Origin: Gentiana macrophylla
Lineage: Eukaryota > Streptophyta > Magnoliopsida > Gentianales > Gentianaceae
Assembly (NCBI GenBank): GCA_026214975.1
Contig: JAOBSW010000553.1
Span: 744,001 to 808,000 of the forward strand
DNA: 64,000 nt
Reading direction: 5' to 3'
Shown in pieces: positions 1 to 10,514 of the stretch. A program made the translations under genes and the position numbers. Each line of letters begins with the position of its first letter. Position 1 is the stretch's first letter. The notes below the pieces were generated by a model that saw only the letters and a list, made by a program, of their open reading frames with translations, did not search any database and was not told where the DNA came from.

Positions 1-66
1 AGGCATCAATCTTTGGAGCCATTTGTTCTTGAACTTTTTTTTTATGGAGAGATGAAAGGAGAGATT

Positions 67-85
67 GGTCCCACCGGGCGTGCCA
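67..85 (-). other. Primer binding site
   Basis: Read on the minus strand this is TGGCACGCCCGGTGGGACC, five bases downstream of the LTR end. A TGG start pairing with the CCA end of a tRNA is the usual plant retrotransposon PBS design. It is not the initiator-methionine type (TGGTATCAGAGC), so another tRNA probably primes this element. I did not identify which. Confidence 0.6.
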
Positions 86-232
86 GAATTTGTAACGCGG
101 ATTTCGTGTTTAATCCCTGATTTGTGATAAAGAAAACACAAAATCGTAACAATGGAATTTTATTAATTTATGAAAATAAAAAGTGGTACAATCTCTATGA
201 TCCTTTGATTCTCCTTTTGTGATGATTAACAG

Positions 233-340
233 CTTCCCGGATATAGCGGAAAACTTTGAATTTGGTGACGATTTATGACTTCCCGGATATGGCGGAAACG
301 TCTTTAATTTGAAATGAAGACTCCGGATATGGCGGAAGAC
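233..340. repeat. Short direct repeats in an LTR
   Basis: Three copies of a CTTCCCGGATATGGCGGA-like motif start at 233, 279 and 321, the last one shortened. They lie inside the large LTR. Such LTR subrepeats often hold transcriptional elements, but nothing here proves that. Confidence 0.6.
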
Positions 341-1108
341 TTCAAAGTTGATGAAGATTGGAAGGAACTTTTGTGTTACCTTCGACCCCTTCTGTTGAAG
401 AACTTTGGTCCTTTGTTTGTTGATGAACTTTGGACTTTTGTTGATTCGAGCGTTGAAGATGCTTTTTGATCCTCTAGCCTGTAATATCCCGAAATTTTGA
501 CTTCCTAATTAATTAGTAAAAGATCTAATTATTTGGGAAATTATGGAAATTATTAATTTTATGGAGGGATTTATTAATAATTGAAAAGGAGTTTTAAGTA
601 GTTAATAAATAAAAAGGGTTTTATTTATTACATCCTCCCTTATTTTTCCCCAAGCACAAAATTTCAGCCCCAAAACCCTTCCCTTGCCGTCGGCCTTGTA
701 AGGAAGAAGGAGAAAAATCTCTCTTTGGTGTTTAGGAATTAGTCGTCGTCGTCATCACCGGTAAGCATCGTTGTTTCTTTTCCTACATGCGTTGGGAAGG
801 GGGCTGTGTTCGATCTAGGGTTCTACCTTTGGGGGTCACTAGAATTGTTTGGTGATCGCTGTTTTTTTTATAGATTCGGGCTTCGTAGAGGAGCGATTTT
901 AGCTCGATAGCTGAGGGCCTTCAAGAAACGCAGCTTAACCGGTAAGAATATTTCTACGTTTTGCGCTCCGTTTGGTTTGCAAGAGGGGATTTTGATATGA
1001 TACTTTTGTATGGAGTTTTTAGGCTTAAAGTGTTGCTTTTTCTTTCTTTTTTTGTTGAAACGGCTCAGAAATCGTGTGGAGAATTGTTAGGGTTCGAGAT
1101 GAAACCCA

Positions 1109-1445
1109 GGTGGACGGGCGTCCAGGCCTTTTGGACGGGCGTCTGCCTTGATTTCATGTCAGACGGGCGTCCGGATATTCTGGACGGACGTCTGAGGGGT
1201 TGTTTTACATTCAGGATCTAACTCTGTTAAGGTGGACGGGCGTCTAGACATTTTGGACGGGCGTCTGCCTTGATTTCACGTCAGACGGGCGTCCGGTTAT
1301 TCTGGACGGACGTCTGAGGGGTTGTTTTACATTCAGGATCTAACTCGGTTAGAGTGGACGGTCGTCCAGATATTCTGGACGGGCGTCTGATGGTTTGGAC
1401 GGGCGTCCCGTAGAGTCCTTGGACGGGCGTCCAGTCTATGTTGTG
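1109..1445. repeat. GGACGGGCGTC tandem repeats
   Basis: A motif close to GGACGGGCGTCC recurs about a dozen times, partly organised as a 122-bp tandem duplication (roughly 1109-1230 and 1231-1353). The motif is nearly self-complementary and GC-rich. It lies inside the solo LTR. The two ORFs called across it have no family resemblance and are dismissed. Confidence 0.8.
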
Positions 1446-1570
1446 TTCCTTCTTTGGTAACCGTGGTTTCATCTTATGAACATATTTTGGGGGTCATGTC
1501 TTGATGGGTCAGGGATATTGACATTACTGAGGGATTTGGATTTTAGGCATTGAGGTTTGTAGACCCGTAG

Positions 1571-1725
1571 TGGTCGGGCCGGATAGGGTAGCACCCAAAG
1601 CCGGGAACCCGGGAAGGTTTCCTTACGACTTCAATGACCTTAACGTATTTGGGGAGTTGCAGACATTGGTATGGTCGGGCCGGACAGGGTAGCACCCGAA
1701 GCCGGGAACCCGGGAAGGTTTCCTT
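1571..1725. repeat. Direct repeat, about 54 bp, spacing 101 bp
   Basis: A block beginning TGGTCGGGCCGGA and ending GGAAGGTTTCCTT occurs at 1571-1624 and again at 1672-1725 with few changes. It is part of the internal organisation of the solo LTR. Confidence 0.75.
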
Positions 1726-3110
1726 GCACCCCAGTACGCGATGGTCCATTTAAATTAATGGTACCATTGGATGACCTTTAGGATCCTCCTCTTTAGGGGT
1801 TTACCCTTTTGAGGGATGTGCACATTCGGGACCTTTAGGCATAGGTGAAGTGTGGTGTTCTGTATCTTCTTTGTATGGGTTGAATCATTTATAGTTTGGT
1901 TGTTTTCTCTTTTGAGTGGTGGTAGGTTGTTCTCTTTGTGGTGTTGGTCTTGACGTACGGTTCGAAAGTTTTAATTCAACTTGATAGTTAATTTACATTT
2001 TCTTTTATATATTAGACTTATTCTTACTCAACTTTATAGTTGACGGTTTTACTTTCGTTTGACCTGCTTATGAACCATTTATGGGAGCAGATCTCAGCAG
2101 TACTTCTATGGATGTTTGCTTGTCATTTGGGATGTCGCGGGGTTAGAGAGCCACGTAGTCGCAGTCACATGTTTTCTACATTATTTGGGATTTTACATTT
2201 TTTTTTAGATTTTGACGTTCCGCATAATTTCATTTTCTTCAGGATATTTGTAATCACTTTAATACTTTCTTTTAAAATAATGAATGTTTATTTTCTTTCT
2301 GTTGTGGAATGTTGAATGCTACCGCCACGACTGTGTGTCGTGATGAGTGGCACTACGGCGACCAATACCGCGCCGACGGGATTGGAAGCCGGGTGTTTAT
2401 AGCCTTTCTTGAAGAGCTTTTAGTTTTTCTTTGAAGATCACCGACTTTGTGTTGATGCCGAGTGTTGGAAGCTTTCACCAACTCTTTTGTGTCTTCTCTC
2501 TTCTTGTTGTGTGTCCCTCCTTTTTGTTGTAGCTTTCTTTCTTCTTGTGTATAGCTTTCTTCCTCTTGTGTGGCTTTCTTCCTTCTTGTGTGTGTTTTCC
2601 TTGTGTTTTTTTCTCCTCAAATGACCAAGGTCCCCTCCTATTTATAATGTTGGAGGAGCGCTTTTCAGTGGAGTGCAGATTGAATATAAATCAATAAAAT
2701 CTAAATTATATTTTAATGGACTTTATGATTTAATCAATTATATATTATTTCCTAATATTAAATGTAGGAAACAATACAAAATAATTTAAATGTAATGACA
2801 TATGTAATATGTGACAAGTGTTGTGTATCACTTATATTTCTTTGTATATTTACATTAGCCATTTGTTATAAATCGATTAAATCTCTATATTTTATTTTAA
2901 GAGATTTTTTATTTATTTTTATATTATTCCCAAGTATTTTTTGATAGGAAATAGTATAGAATAAATTTTCATTTAGGACAAATGTATTATGTGACATATT
3001 TATCGTGTCACATAAAATTTTCTTATCTACAGGCGGAAGGAGATAAATTGCGGAGAGGGCACAGATCAATTGGACCGCCGGAGATCAAATTATGGGTGGG
3101 ATCGATGTAT

Positions 3111-3121
3111 CTCTGATACCA
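3111..3121 (-). other. tRNA-iMet-type primer binding site
   Basis: On the minus strand the sequence after the LTR end (ATGACA) is AT followed by TGGTATCAGAG, the standard initiator-methionine tRNA PBS of plant LTR retrotransposons. It fixes the minus orientation of the adjoining LTR. Confidence 0.85.
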
Positions 3122-3123
3122 AT

Positions 3124-3592
3124 TGTCATGAACCAACAGATATCGGAGCAGAAATGGTAGAAAAACAGAGAAAAACTGGAGAAGATTTTGATTAGAATGA
3201 AGAAGAAAAGAGTAGCAACATACAATAGCATAAAATTTCACACCCATCTCACTTTCCTTTCCTACTCTAATAGCCTCATTTCCTCACACTCACGCTACAG
3301 TGCCAACACAGCATAGCGACATCATCAGTTTAATTAATGATGTCATAACTATTAAATAGATAATAAATACTATTTAATTAGAAAATTCCTCCGATACCCC
3401 TAGGATTCTGAGAAGAGTTATTATACAGTAGGTATTTATGGGTGATACCAAGTGTATGGTTGAGATTTGTCCAACTCACCCCTACACACCACTACTGTGT
3501 GAGAGAAGGTAAATTTCAACAAATCTCAACCATACACTTGGTATCACCCATGAATACCTGTTGTATAATAACTTTTCTCTAGGATTCTGACA
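3124..3592 (-). mobile_element. LTR of a minus-strand retrotransposon
   Basis: The minus-strand LTR starts TGTCAGAATCC (3592) and ends GTTCATGACA (3124), with perfect TGTCA/TGACA inverted termini. A PBS follows it on the left. A purine-rich GAATGGGAGGAATT, usable as a polypurine tract, precedes it on the right. The 469 bp include a 170-bp MITE (3410-3579) plus its 9-bp duplication, so the LTR itself is about 290 bp. Having a PPT on one side and a PBS on the other means the LTR serves both as a 3' LTR of the sequence to its right and as a 5' LTR of the sequence to its left. Confidence 0.75.
3410..3579. mobile_element. MULE-type MITE, copy 1 (170 bp)
   Basis: The element is a fold-back with terminal inverted repeats of about 60-70 bp. 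The left end is GAGAAGAGTTATTATACAG and the right end TGTATAATAACTTTTCTC. It is flanked by a perfect 9-bp duplication, TAGGATTCT (3401-3409 and 3580-3588), the size typical of Mutator-like elements. It has no coding capacity. It is inserted in the LTR at 3124-3592. A related 169-bp copy lies at 40095-40263. Confidence 0.85.
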
Positions 3593-5900
3593 AATTCCTC
3601 CCATTCAAAACATCCTTGCCCTCAACGATGGGAAAAATTCGAGAAATACAAAGACCCGGATCCCACACAAAGTTCTCCAAATAAGTAGCAACCACGCTAT
3701 ATTTGCCAACTGAGTTTTCCTTGTCATCATCACATGCACTTTTTTATCTCCAATTACATGGATTTTGCATGCTTCTCAACCACTTCAGATTCCAACCCTT
3801 GATAATCTTGCCTCCATGTTGTTTGAGTAAGAGAATCGACAATGTCGCATATGTGACCATCCAACTAGGAACACCAACCAAGATACTGAGATACTACATT
3901 GATCCATTGCATATTCAGGAGTATTAATGGTGAACGAAACTTCACAATCCTTTCTCTTAAGACACTCCAGGAAATTTGGGACAGGCCTCGGTTCCCTTCA
4001 TATCGAACAGTCCGGAAAACTGCTCTAGCAGTATTTGCCATAACGGAAGCATATCTCTCCCAATGTTTCCATGTATGCTCCTCGCAAGCAATGATAATCA
4101 GATTCTCCGTTATGCAGCAGCACTGTTTCTCCTTTCTTACATATGCAAAAAATCATCCATGGCCAACACCACCATTGAAAATCCGTAGCCACCACCATGG
4201 TCGCTCCAGTCGCCATAGTCATTACCAGTGCTACTGGCATCGGGTTCTCTATTAGGCCCAGTTACAACAGCAGCTTCGGTCTTGCAACGCATACAAATCC
4301 CATAGAAATCTCTACCTGGATCCCATACAAATCTCTTCAAATTGCGGAGCACCAAAATCATGACTACAGCAGCTAAGTGTCCAACAACATCACTTGTTAC
4401 ATCATATTGGAAATCAAACCAACTACTATCTGTAAATAAACTCTCCATGTGATGGTTATATGCATAATTGTATGAAAACTCAAAAGAATAAATGATTGCT
4501 AGAATATTCCCATCAGCCATGCCATTAATTCCATTCATATCATGCAATGGAAGCAACAGTAAGTTCCATAGTATCAACATTGCATATCATTTCATTCAAA
4601 CTCATCTTATGTATTGAATATCCTCTCTCATTAAAAACCTTGAACCCCACTTGCATGAGCCCTTTTAATTACTTTGATGGATCCAACTGAACAATGAGAA
4701 AATGCTTCCCAATCACAAGAGCCAACCAACTGTAACAGCCTGCTTCTAAGTGGCCTAAAACCTTGACATCTCGGCACCAAGTCATAAGTCTGCCCAAAAA
4801 CTTGGTTGAAATTCTTACATAGATAGGAAGATGGGATGTGGCACAGCATATCCTCCCTATCGTCAAAAAGCACTTGAACACAGTCCACTCAATAGCTTTA
4901 TTAGTGTCGCCATCCTCGAACACAGCTATGGTACTCCTGCCATGCGTAAAAGTGACCGACTCAACAAGTGGAGCAGCAACGAATATTAGTTTACTATTTC
5001 TCATGTTACTTCCGGTGAATGAAACCTTGATAACAACAAGAATTAACAATGAAGCAGCAGCAATGGTTGTAATAATCTTCCAACAAGGGTCATCAAGAGG
5101 TTCTCCAAAATCGAAAATAAAACTCTTCAAATTCCAAATTGTCAAGCCACCCGGAATTTTATCGAAGTTTACTCCATACATCCACATGGGAATGAAAGAG
5201 ATTGATAGCAGGCCAATTTTCCAACCATTATCAAAAGGATGGCCCCAATTCGGAGGACAATGATCCTCCCGGTCCCAATTTCTTATGAGAGAAAAACTCT
5301 CATCCCACTTAACAGGTTGAACTTTTGTGTGACTAAACTTCTTCCTTAGGTTAAAGCCCCCAGCTTCTCTATCACTCTTCCAACTAAAAACTATTTCCAC
5401 TTCTTCATGAGCAACCTCCCAAAGAATGAAAATATTCATGGAAGTAAATGTGACATCCTTAGGATGAGTAAACAGAAACAAATGAACCATTACACCTTCA
5501 AGAATTTTTAAAGCTCCCAAAATCATCATAGCACCATTACATTTATCCATATTATGAAATAAAGCTAGCAGTGAGTTCCTTAGTGTTAAGAATGCTTGTT
5601 TTTGTTCAGTAATCCTTCTTCAAACAAAAGCCTCACTAAAATCCTATTTTGAATTCCCACAGCCAATCCTAAAATGGAAACACCCTTTGAGGAAGGACTG
5701 ACAGAGTCCCCATCGAAAACATAATTATAATACTCAGATACATCAACAACATTTGTTGTAAAATGAAAATCTCCTTGCTCTCTATTATACTCAAGGAGAT
5801 CACAGTCCATTTGGGACAATGTACATCCACCCGGATCGAAATGAAATGCTACATCATTATCAGTTAAAGGAGTAGGATTCTTACACTTGCATTTTATGAG
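3593..5900 (-). mobile_element. Degenerate retroelement internal region
   Basis: Minus-strand sequence upstream of the LTR carries a broken chain of ORFs (5586-5819, 4669-5550, 4137-4580, then a stretch ending near 3600). The last piece reads FPIVEGKDVLNGRNLSES just before the LTR, similar in position and flavour to the pol carboxy end of Ty3/gypsy elements, but this is a weak match. Phrases such as NLKRFVWDPG and NFVWDPG recur in the chain. I see no gag, protease, reverse transcriptase or integrase motifs. It may be a non-autonomous element internal region. Confidence 0.4.
4669..5550 (-). pseudogene. Unidentified 293-residue ORF in retroelement
   Basis: This is the longest uninterrupted reading frame in the window (ATG at 5550, stop at 4669). 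I do not recognise the protein. It is rich in aromatic residues, with a hydrophobic run near the middle (IITTIAAASLLILVVIKV, around residues 155-175) that could be a membrane segment. Similar phrasing (WNLKSFIFDFGEP) links it to neighbouring frames on the same strand, suggesting one decayed coding region of a retroelement rather than a host gene. No signal peptide or catalytic motif is evident. An extra retroelement ORF is a guess. Confidence 0.3.
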
Positions 5901-6540
5901 TTCCGTCGTTTGGGGGGAGGCTAGGCTTGGCCGCTTGGCGTGTATATATCAGGAGCGCGTATGGGTATTTTGTCGAATAGCTTGAATGTTTCATTCTCCA
6001 AGACGTTTTGACCTACGACCTCCAAATTAAGGGAACCTTCTTTCCTCCTTGCTTTCCAGAATCCATATAAATCACTTTCACCTCCAAAATGCTGCTCGTG
6101 GCGCATCATCTTTTTTTTTTGCTTAAAGCCTCCGGTGTCCGGAACCAACCTGGCCGTAATCTCGGAGTTGGTCTCTGCTCGTCTGCATCTTGATCATTTC
6201 TTACTTCGAAGTAGCTTAAACAAGAAGCCTTTTTCAATACTACGTGGCGATAGCAAAATAACTAATCTGCTAACTTTAAGCGAAGCAGATGTCGGTCAAT
6301 GATAAGAAAGCTCAGTATCAGTCGAATCATGGGGAATAGGTCTAAGTAGTAAGTACCAAAGCCGACTTCTAACTTGGTTCAGGTCAATAGGAGGTGGAAA
6401 AATATTATAACTAATGCGAAAGTAAACGATTATACTAACGGTGTTACTTATAAGATTAAGGAGTATAGTCGAACTATGATCCAACAAGCTACTTTTACCC
6501 CTAAAGAAAGACTTAATAGGGAGTGTGTCTAAACCGACCC
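5901..6540. other. Unassigned sequence, possibly element remnant
   Basis: Two minus-strand frames (5921-6148 and 6296-6580) cover this stretch without recognisable domains. The composition and lack of repeats differ slightly from the flanks, and I considered an organellar origin, but no identifiable organelle gene is present. No gene is called. Confidence 0.3.
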
Positions 6541-8230
6541 ACCTATCCAATTTAGTTTTAATGATATCCACGGGTGCCAACTCCTAATTCTAGTGATTAG
6601 ACTGAACAACTCGATCTAATCACCCTATGTGAAAATTATCAATTCTCCCTCTAGAAATGATTAACGCACTAGAGTTGCTCGATTAACGATGCCTAACCCC
6701 GTATTGGAAACGAACCTAACAACTAGGCCGAATCTACACAACGATCCTAAAACCCCTTTTCCCACATCTCACCGCAAAATACATATGTAAGTTCGACGTG
6801 TGTGATAATTGAAAATAGGTGATCAATCTAAAATCAACGACATTCAAAATAAGTTTTAGGCCGTGGATAAATCATACAAACAATTAAATTACGCACTACA
6901 CAACTCCCAATTTCATCCCCTAAGGGTTATTTCGTTTGCTTTCGCATAATTCGACTACACAAATATTTAGCTACTCATGATTAGATCTAAATCGCAAAAT
7001 GAAACAAAAGCAATGAAAGAAAACATCATAAATAAAGGAGAAAAGTACTAACTTTTATTGAAAAGAAGTCTTGGCCGCGATATTGTCAGATTCGCGGAAC
7101 AATCGTCAATAACAACTCCAATCGTACGATCCGGAAAATTTATCTAAAAACTAAAATTATCTAAAAGTTGTCTATAAGTATCTAAAAGTGTGCAAAAAGA
7201 TAGCTCTGGTGATAAGAAGAATGTAGGAAAAAACCGTGTTCAATTTGGATCAAAATTGCTCCTTTTACAGTCAAAACAGTAAAATCAGCTCCCTTAGGTC
7301 AATTTGAGCGCGAGCAGCGCATGCTCGATCGGACAGAGCGCACGCCGATCGGACCAGCGCGCGCTGTAGTCTCTAATCTTCAGTGAGCGCGCCTACCGAG
7401 AACAGACGCTTGCGCTGCGGCTTTGCTCTTGATAATTCAACGATAACTTTGTGTGTAGAGCTCCGATTCAGGTGATTCAAGATCCGTTGGAAAGATAATT
7501 TAATTCTCTACAACTTTTATGAAGACAACTTTTCCAGAAAATTCTTTTAAGATGTACCAAAATGCCGATCAATTGACAGGTACGGTGAAACATCAACGAT
7601 TCTTGATCCGTTTCAACTCTTTAACTTCGGGCTCATGCTTCTACTCCTCAAAATCGCATTTTCATCATCAATGCCTTCATTCTTATGATCACAATCAACC
7701 TATATCCTACAAATATCACCAAAAAATACCACGCATAACTCCTGCAAGATAAAATAAACAATATTTCACCGAAAGTAGCGAGATTTCCGGACCAATTGTC
7801 CATTGACCCCATATTGAATGTAATCGCGAATATGCATCATATATCAACCAAACTACCTCAAAAGTACATCAAATGAGTCATAAACGGGGTAAAATCATAT
7901 AAGAAATACAGGTCAAGTTGACTCCTATCAACTACCCCCACTTAGCGTTTGCTCGGCCTCGAGCAAGAAAGCGATTCGAAACATAACATGGAGTCAACAT
8001 CGCATCATACGAAGGATCATCGACCTCATCAAAAAAGAACCAATCGATCAAACTCACACGAATCAAAGCTCACCATGTTGAGAAAACGGAATGTGTGTGT
8101 GTGTGCAAACTTCGAAATCGATTATCACGACTAACCGGCTCAGATTATAAATGCATGACTAATAGTGTTACCCATAGGCTTATACTTCATACACATCTCC
8201 ACTAATCGAGGTCAAATCAAGGCTGATCAA
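6540..8230 (-). mobile_element. Ty3/gypsy-like 3' region remnant
   Basis: On the minus strand, around 7970-7910, the sequence reads CTCGAGGCCGAGCAAACGC followed by TAAGTGGGGGTAGTTGATAG. This resembles the end of pol in Athila/Tat-type gypsy elements, where a SLASRAxTLSVGVVDRSQLDL-like phrase precedes the 3' noncoding part. The remaining sequence is noncoding and includes a GC-rich GCGCGAGCAGCGC block near 7310-7375. No LTR boundaries were found. The assignment is by recall of element style, not by search. Confidence 0.4.
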
Positions 8231-8516
8231 GATCGGGTAGGACTTTAAAGCTTGTAACGTTAGGCTAGGGATGGGGCTAATCGAAGGGAAAAAGGATATA
8301 TCAAAAGAAAAGACAAGCGAGCTTAACCGAAAATTACACATTCAATACCTTCGCTTTCACCTTCAATTAACTCTTTCATTCTTCAAAACATGCATTCTTC
8401 AATTAAATCTTCGTATAAACGAACTCTTTGGTACATGTTCGGACTTTGTAATTCAACATCCCAACTTAACATTACTTCTTCGGATTTACTTTAAACACTT
8501 TCAAGCTTCCTTTGAC

Positions 8517-8632
8517 TTTTTTTTGACTCTTTTTTTTTTTCTTCTTTTCTTTCTTTTTGTCAACTTTTTTTTTTTTCTTTCTTTTTCTCTTTTTTTTTTT
8601 CACCAAGAACATTTTTTTTTCACCAAGAACAC
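8517..8632. repeat. T-rich low-complexity tract
   Basis: Runs of T broken by C and G span this stretch and include a 17-bp duplicated TTTCACCAAGAACA-type unit at about 8598-8632. Reading frames across it encode only K-rich or F-rich low-complexity protein and are not genes. Confidence 0.85.
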
Positions 8633-8639
8633 AAACACC

Positions 8640-9219
8640 AACTAGTAAACAATTTCTCTCCTCTTTCGTGATACAGTAAATACTCTTCAACGAACGACAA
8701 CTCTTTAAGCAACCACCCCCCACTTGCTTTAGCAAGTGTACTCAAACAATTAAGCTCAACTTGTCGGGTGTTCAAGGAAATGTAGACCGTTAATAAATGC
8801 TAAGGGTTGGAAATTATAGGCTAAAATCACGAATGGCTAAAGTTCGGGTGGCGGTCAGACCACCCTACAAAGGCTTAGAGGGGGAAACTGTGGAAAATAT
8901 GTACGGGCTGACTATTTGGCTCTGTTCGGGTCAAAGAAACGCCAGGATCGTCATCCCTTAATCTACCAAGATAAGACCTTTCTATTTTGCCTCGAAGGTA
9001 ATTATATAAGTTCTAGGTAACGGAGTAGTGTCAATGGCAAATATAATCATTCACTAATTAATCACAAACACCGAAATTCGAAGTTATACGTGCATTAAAA
9101 TTCCATTCTCACAACACAAGATCGACTCAATTCGCATGCATTCATTCAATCGAAAAGCACTCACTCAATGAAAATCATGATTCAACGCATAATACAACAC
9201 CAAAATCACGAAAAATTTC
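8640..9219 (-). mobile_element. Retroelement noncoding remnant
   Basis: There is no coding potential on either strand. The sequence around 8820-8960, including a CCACCCTACAAAGGCTTAG stretch, has the style of gypsy 3' untranslated DNA and probably continues the remnant at 6540-8230. No boundary or repeat partner could be found inside the window. Confidence 0.3.
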
Positions 9220-9361
9220 AATAACACATTGTAATAATTATAGCATAGCTAATATGCAACATATGAATAAGTGAAATAAGGGAATATGACATATGCTATG
9301 ATATAATGCATCCAAAATACTGCATAATTGATAATAACCAAGTGACTTGTGGTAATGCAAA
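9220..9361. repeat. 142-bp dispersed repeat, copy 1
   Basis: This segment matches 12732-12873 with only two visible mismatches (CTAATA/CTGATA and AATATG/AATAGG). In this copy it abuts the 3' end of the copia gag remnant. It has no coding sense and no obvious inverted termini. Confidence 0.9.
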
Positions 9362-10014
9362 TTGTTCTCCAAGAGGAGTAGGATGGCTACCCATGATGCC
9401 TTTCCTACTTTTTTCAAATCTGATGTAGGTAAAAGCCTCCATAGTATTAGATAAAGGTACTTGGGACAGGACTCTTTCCCTAGCAGCTTCAAAGGAGGGA
9501 TCAAGTCCTCCTAGAAATTCAAACACTCTTTCTTTTTCAAGTAGATTTTGAAAAGTAAGAGCATCAGTAATACATGTCCACTTAATAGCAGTCAATTGAT
9601 CATATTCTTGCCAAAGTTTGGTCAAGTAACTGAAGTGCTTAGTAATATCAAGAGAGCCTTGTTTCTGGTTTCTAATGGTAGATTTTACCCCAAAAGCTTG
9701 GGCAAAGTTGCCCTTGTTTGAGTAAAACTGTCCCACAGAATCTCAAATTTCTTTGGCAGTAGAAGCAAAAAGATGATTATTACCTATATCATCAATCATG
9801 GAGTTTATAAGCCATGACATGACAGTAGCATTCTCTATCCCATCTTACCCCTTCCAGTAACAAAATTTTCACCGCTGCTGCCCATTATCTATAGTTAGAC
9901 CCATTGAACTTTGCAAAGGTGATTTGTAGGCTCGGATGCTCTAATCCGAGTCCACTATTATGTTAGAAGAGGTAGCAGAGCTTCTTTGGAGTCGAGAGAA
10001 AGAGTTTCCGACAT
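9362..10014 (-). pseudogene. Copia gag remnant
   Basis: On the minus strand a gag-like reading starts at ATG 10014 (MSETLSLDSKEALLP) and runs, with several stops and a frameshift, into a clean stretch ending near 9370. The clean part (from 9736) has the phrases KSTIRNQKQGSLDITKHFSY, LTKLWQEYDQL and KERVFEFLGGLDPSFE, typical of the copia gag UBN2 domain. A tRNA-iMet PBS lies 60 bp upstream. Protease and the rest of pol are missing: after about 9370 the frame runs into the 142-bp repeat. It is a dead, truncated element. Confidence 0.85.
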
Positions 10015-10074
10015 TTTTCAAAATTTTGAAACAGAACGAGAAAAGGAGATTTTAAGAAGAGAGAAGAGAGCTAG

Positions 10075-10085
10075 GCTCTGATACC
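10075..10085 (-). other. Copia primer binding site
   Basis: The minus strand reads TGGTATCAGAG, matching the initiator-methionine tRNA end, just upstream of the gag remnant at 9362-10014. The LTR that should lie to the right, from about 10088, has decayed: its expected TG/CA terminus is not clear. Confidence 0.8.
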
Positions 10086-10087
10086 AT

Positions 10088-10510
10088 ATAGAAGATTAAA
10101 GAAGATAGCAATTAAAGATGAGTTTATTGCTTAAGTAAACTTCAATCTCTATTACAACTACTTATAGAAAAGTAAAAGCCATACATGCAAAACTCTTAAC
10201 GGCTATAAAGCTTCTAACGGCTATAATATTAATATAATATTAAGCCTCAGACTAGTAATAAAAAAAGAACTAATATGCTAGGAATAAACAATGTATCCTA
10301 GTATTAGCGCAAGATATAAACAAGGACTATAAAAAGTGAATAGTAGCATGAACAGTAATTCCTGCTACAGTGCTAACTGTGTTATCTTTCCGTACTGTCT
10401 ACATGGGCGCACAACTCCAGATATCAAAGTACAAAATAACCAAAAGTATACCGGAAACGAAAATGCACCCTATAACATAATATCTAAGAAGCATAATAAC
10501 ATGCATCCTA
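10088..10510 (-). mobile_element. Probable decayed copia 5' LTR
   Basis: By position (immediately beyond the PBS) this should be the 5' LTR of the gag remnant. I cannot fix its outer end, and no second LTR copy is present in the window, so the call rests on position only. Confidence 0.35.
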
Positions 10511-10514
10511 GTGA

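Larger units (their letters stand above)
480..2399 (+). mobile_element. Solo LTR inserted in another LTR
   Basis: The segment starts TGTAATATCCCG, a common start of plant Ty3/gypsy LTRs, and ends GGGTGTTTA. It is flanked by a perfect 5-bp duplication, TAGCC, at 475-479 and 2400-2404. Removing it plus one TAGCC joins the two halves of the host LTR smoothly. There is no internal retroelement coding sequence, so it is best read as a solo LTR left after LTR-LTR recombination. The right end is TA rather than CA. The gypsy assignment rests only on the terminal sequence. Orientation is inferred from the TG end. Confidence 0.75.
1..3031 (-). mobile_element. LTR retrotransposon, 5' end (LTR, PBS, gag start)
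   Basis: On the minus strand an LTR runs from 3031 to 91. It begins TGTAGATAAG and ends CGCGTTACA, so it has TG...CA ends with short TGTA/TACA inverted termini. Five bases after the LTR comes a primer-binding-like sequence (85 down to 67), then a leader, then an ATG at 22 (MAPKIDA, likely the gag start) that runs off the window. The LTR is interrupted by a 1,920-bp solo LTR (480-2399), leaving about 1.0 kb of its own sequence. The body of the element lies outside the window, so the lineage cannot be assigned. The element sits inside the leader of another LTR element whose LTR is at 3124-3592. Confidence 0.7.

Noticed and set aside
5921..6148. 75-residue minus ORF considered as an organelle-derived gene
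   Set aside because: No organelle protein could be matched with confidence and flanks look like retroelement DNA.
8271..8735. ORFs rich in Phe/Leu (plus) or Lys (minus)
   Set aside because: They cross a T-rich low-complexity tract in retroelement noncoding DNA and have no domain.
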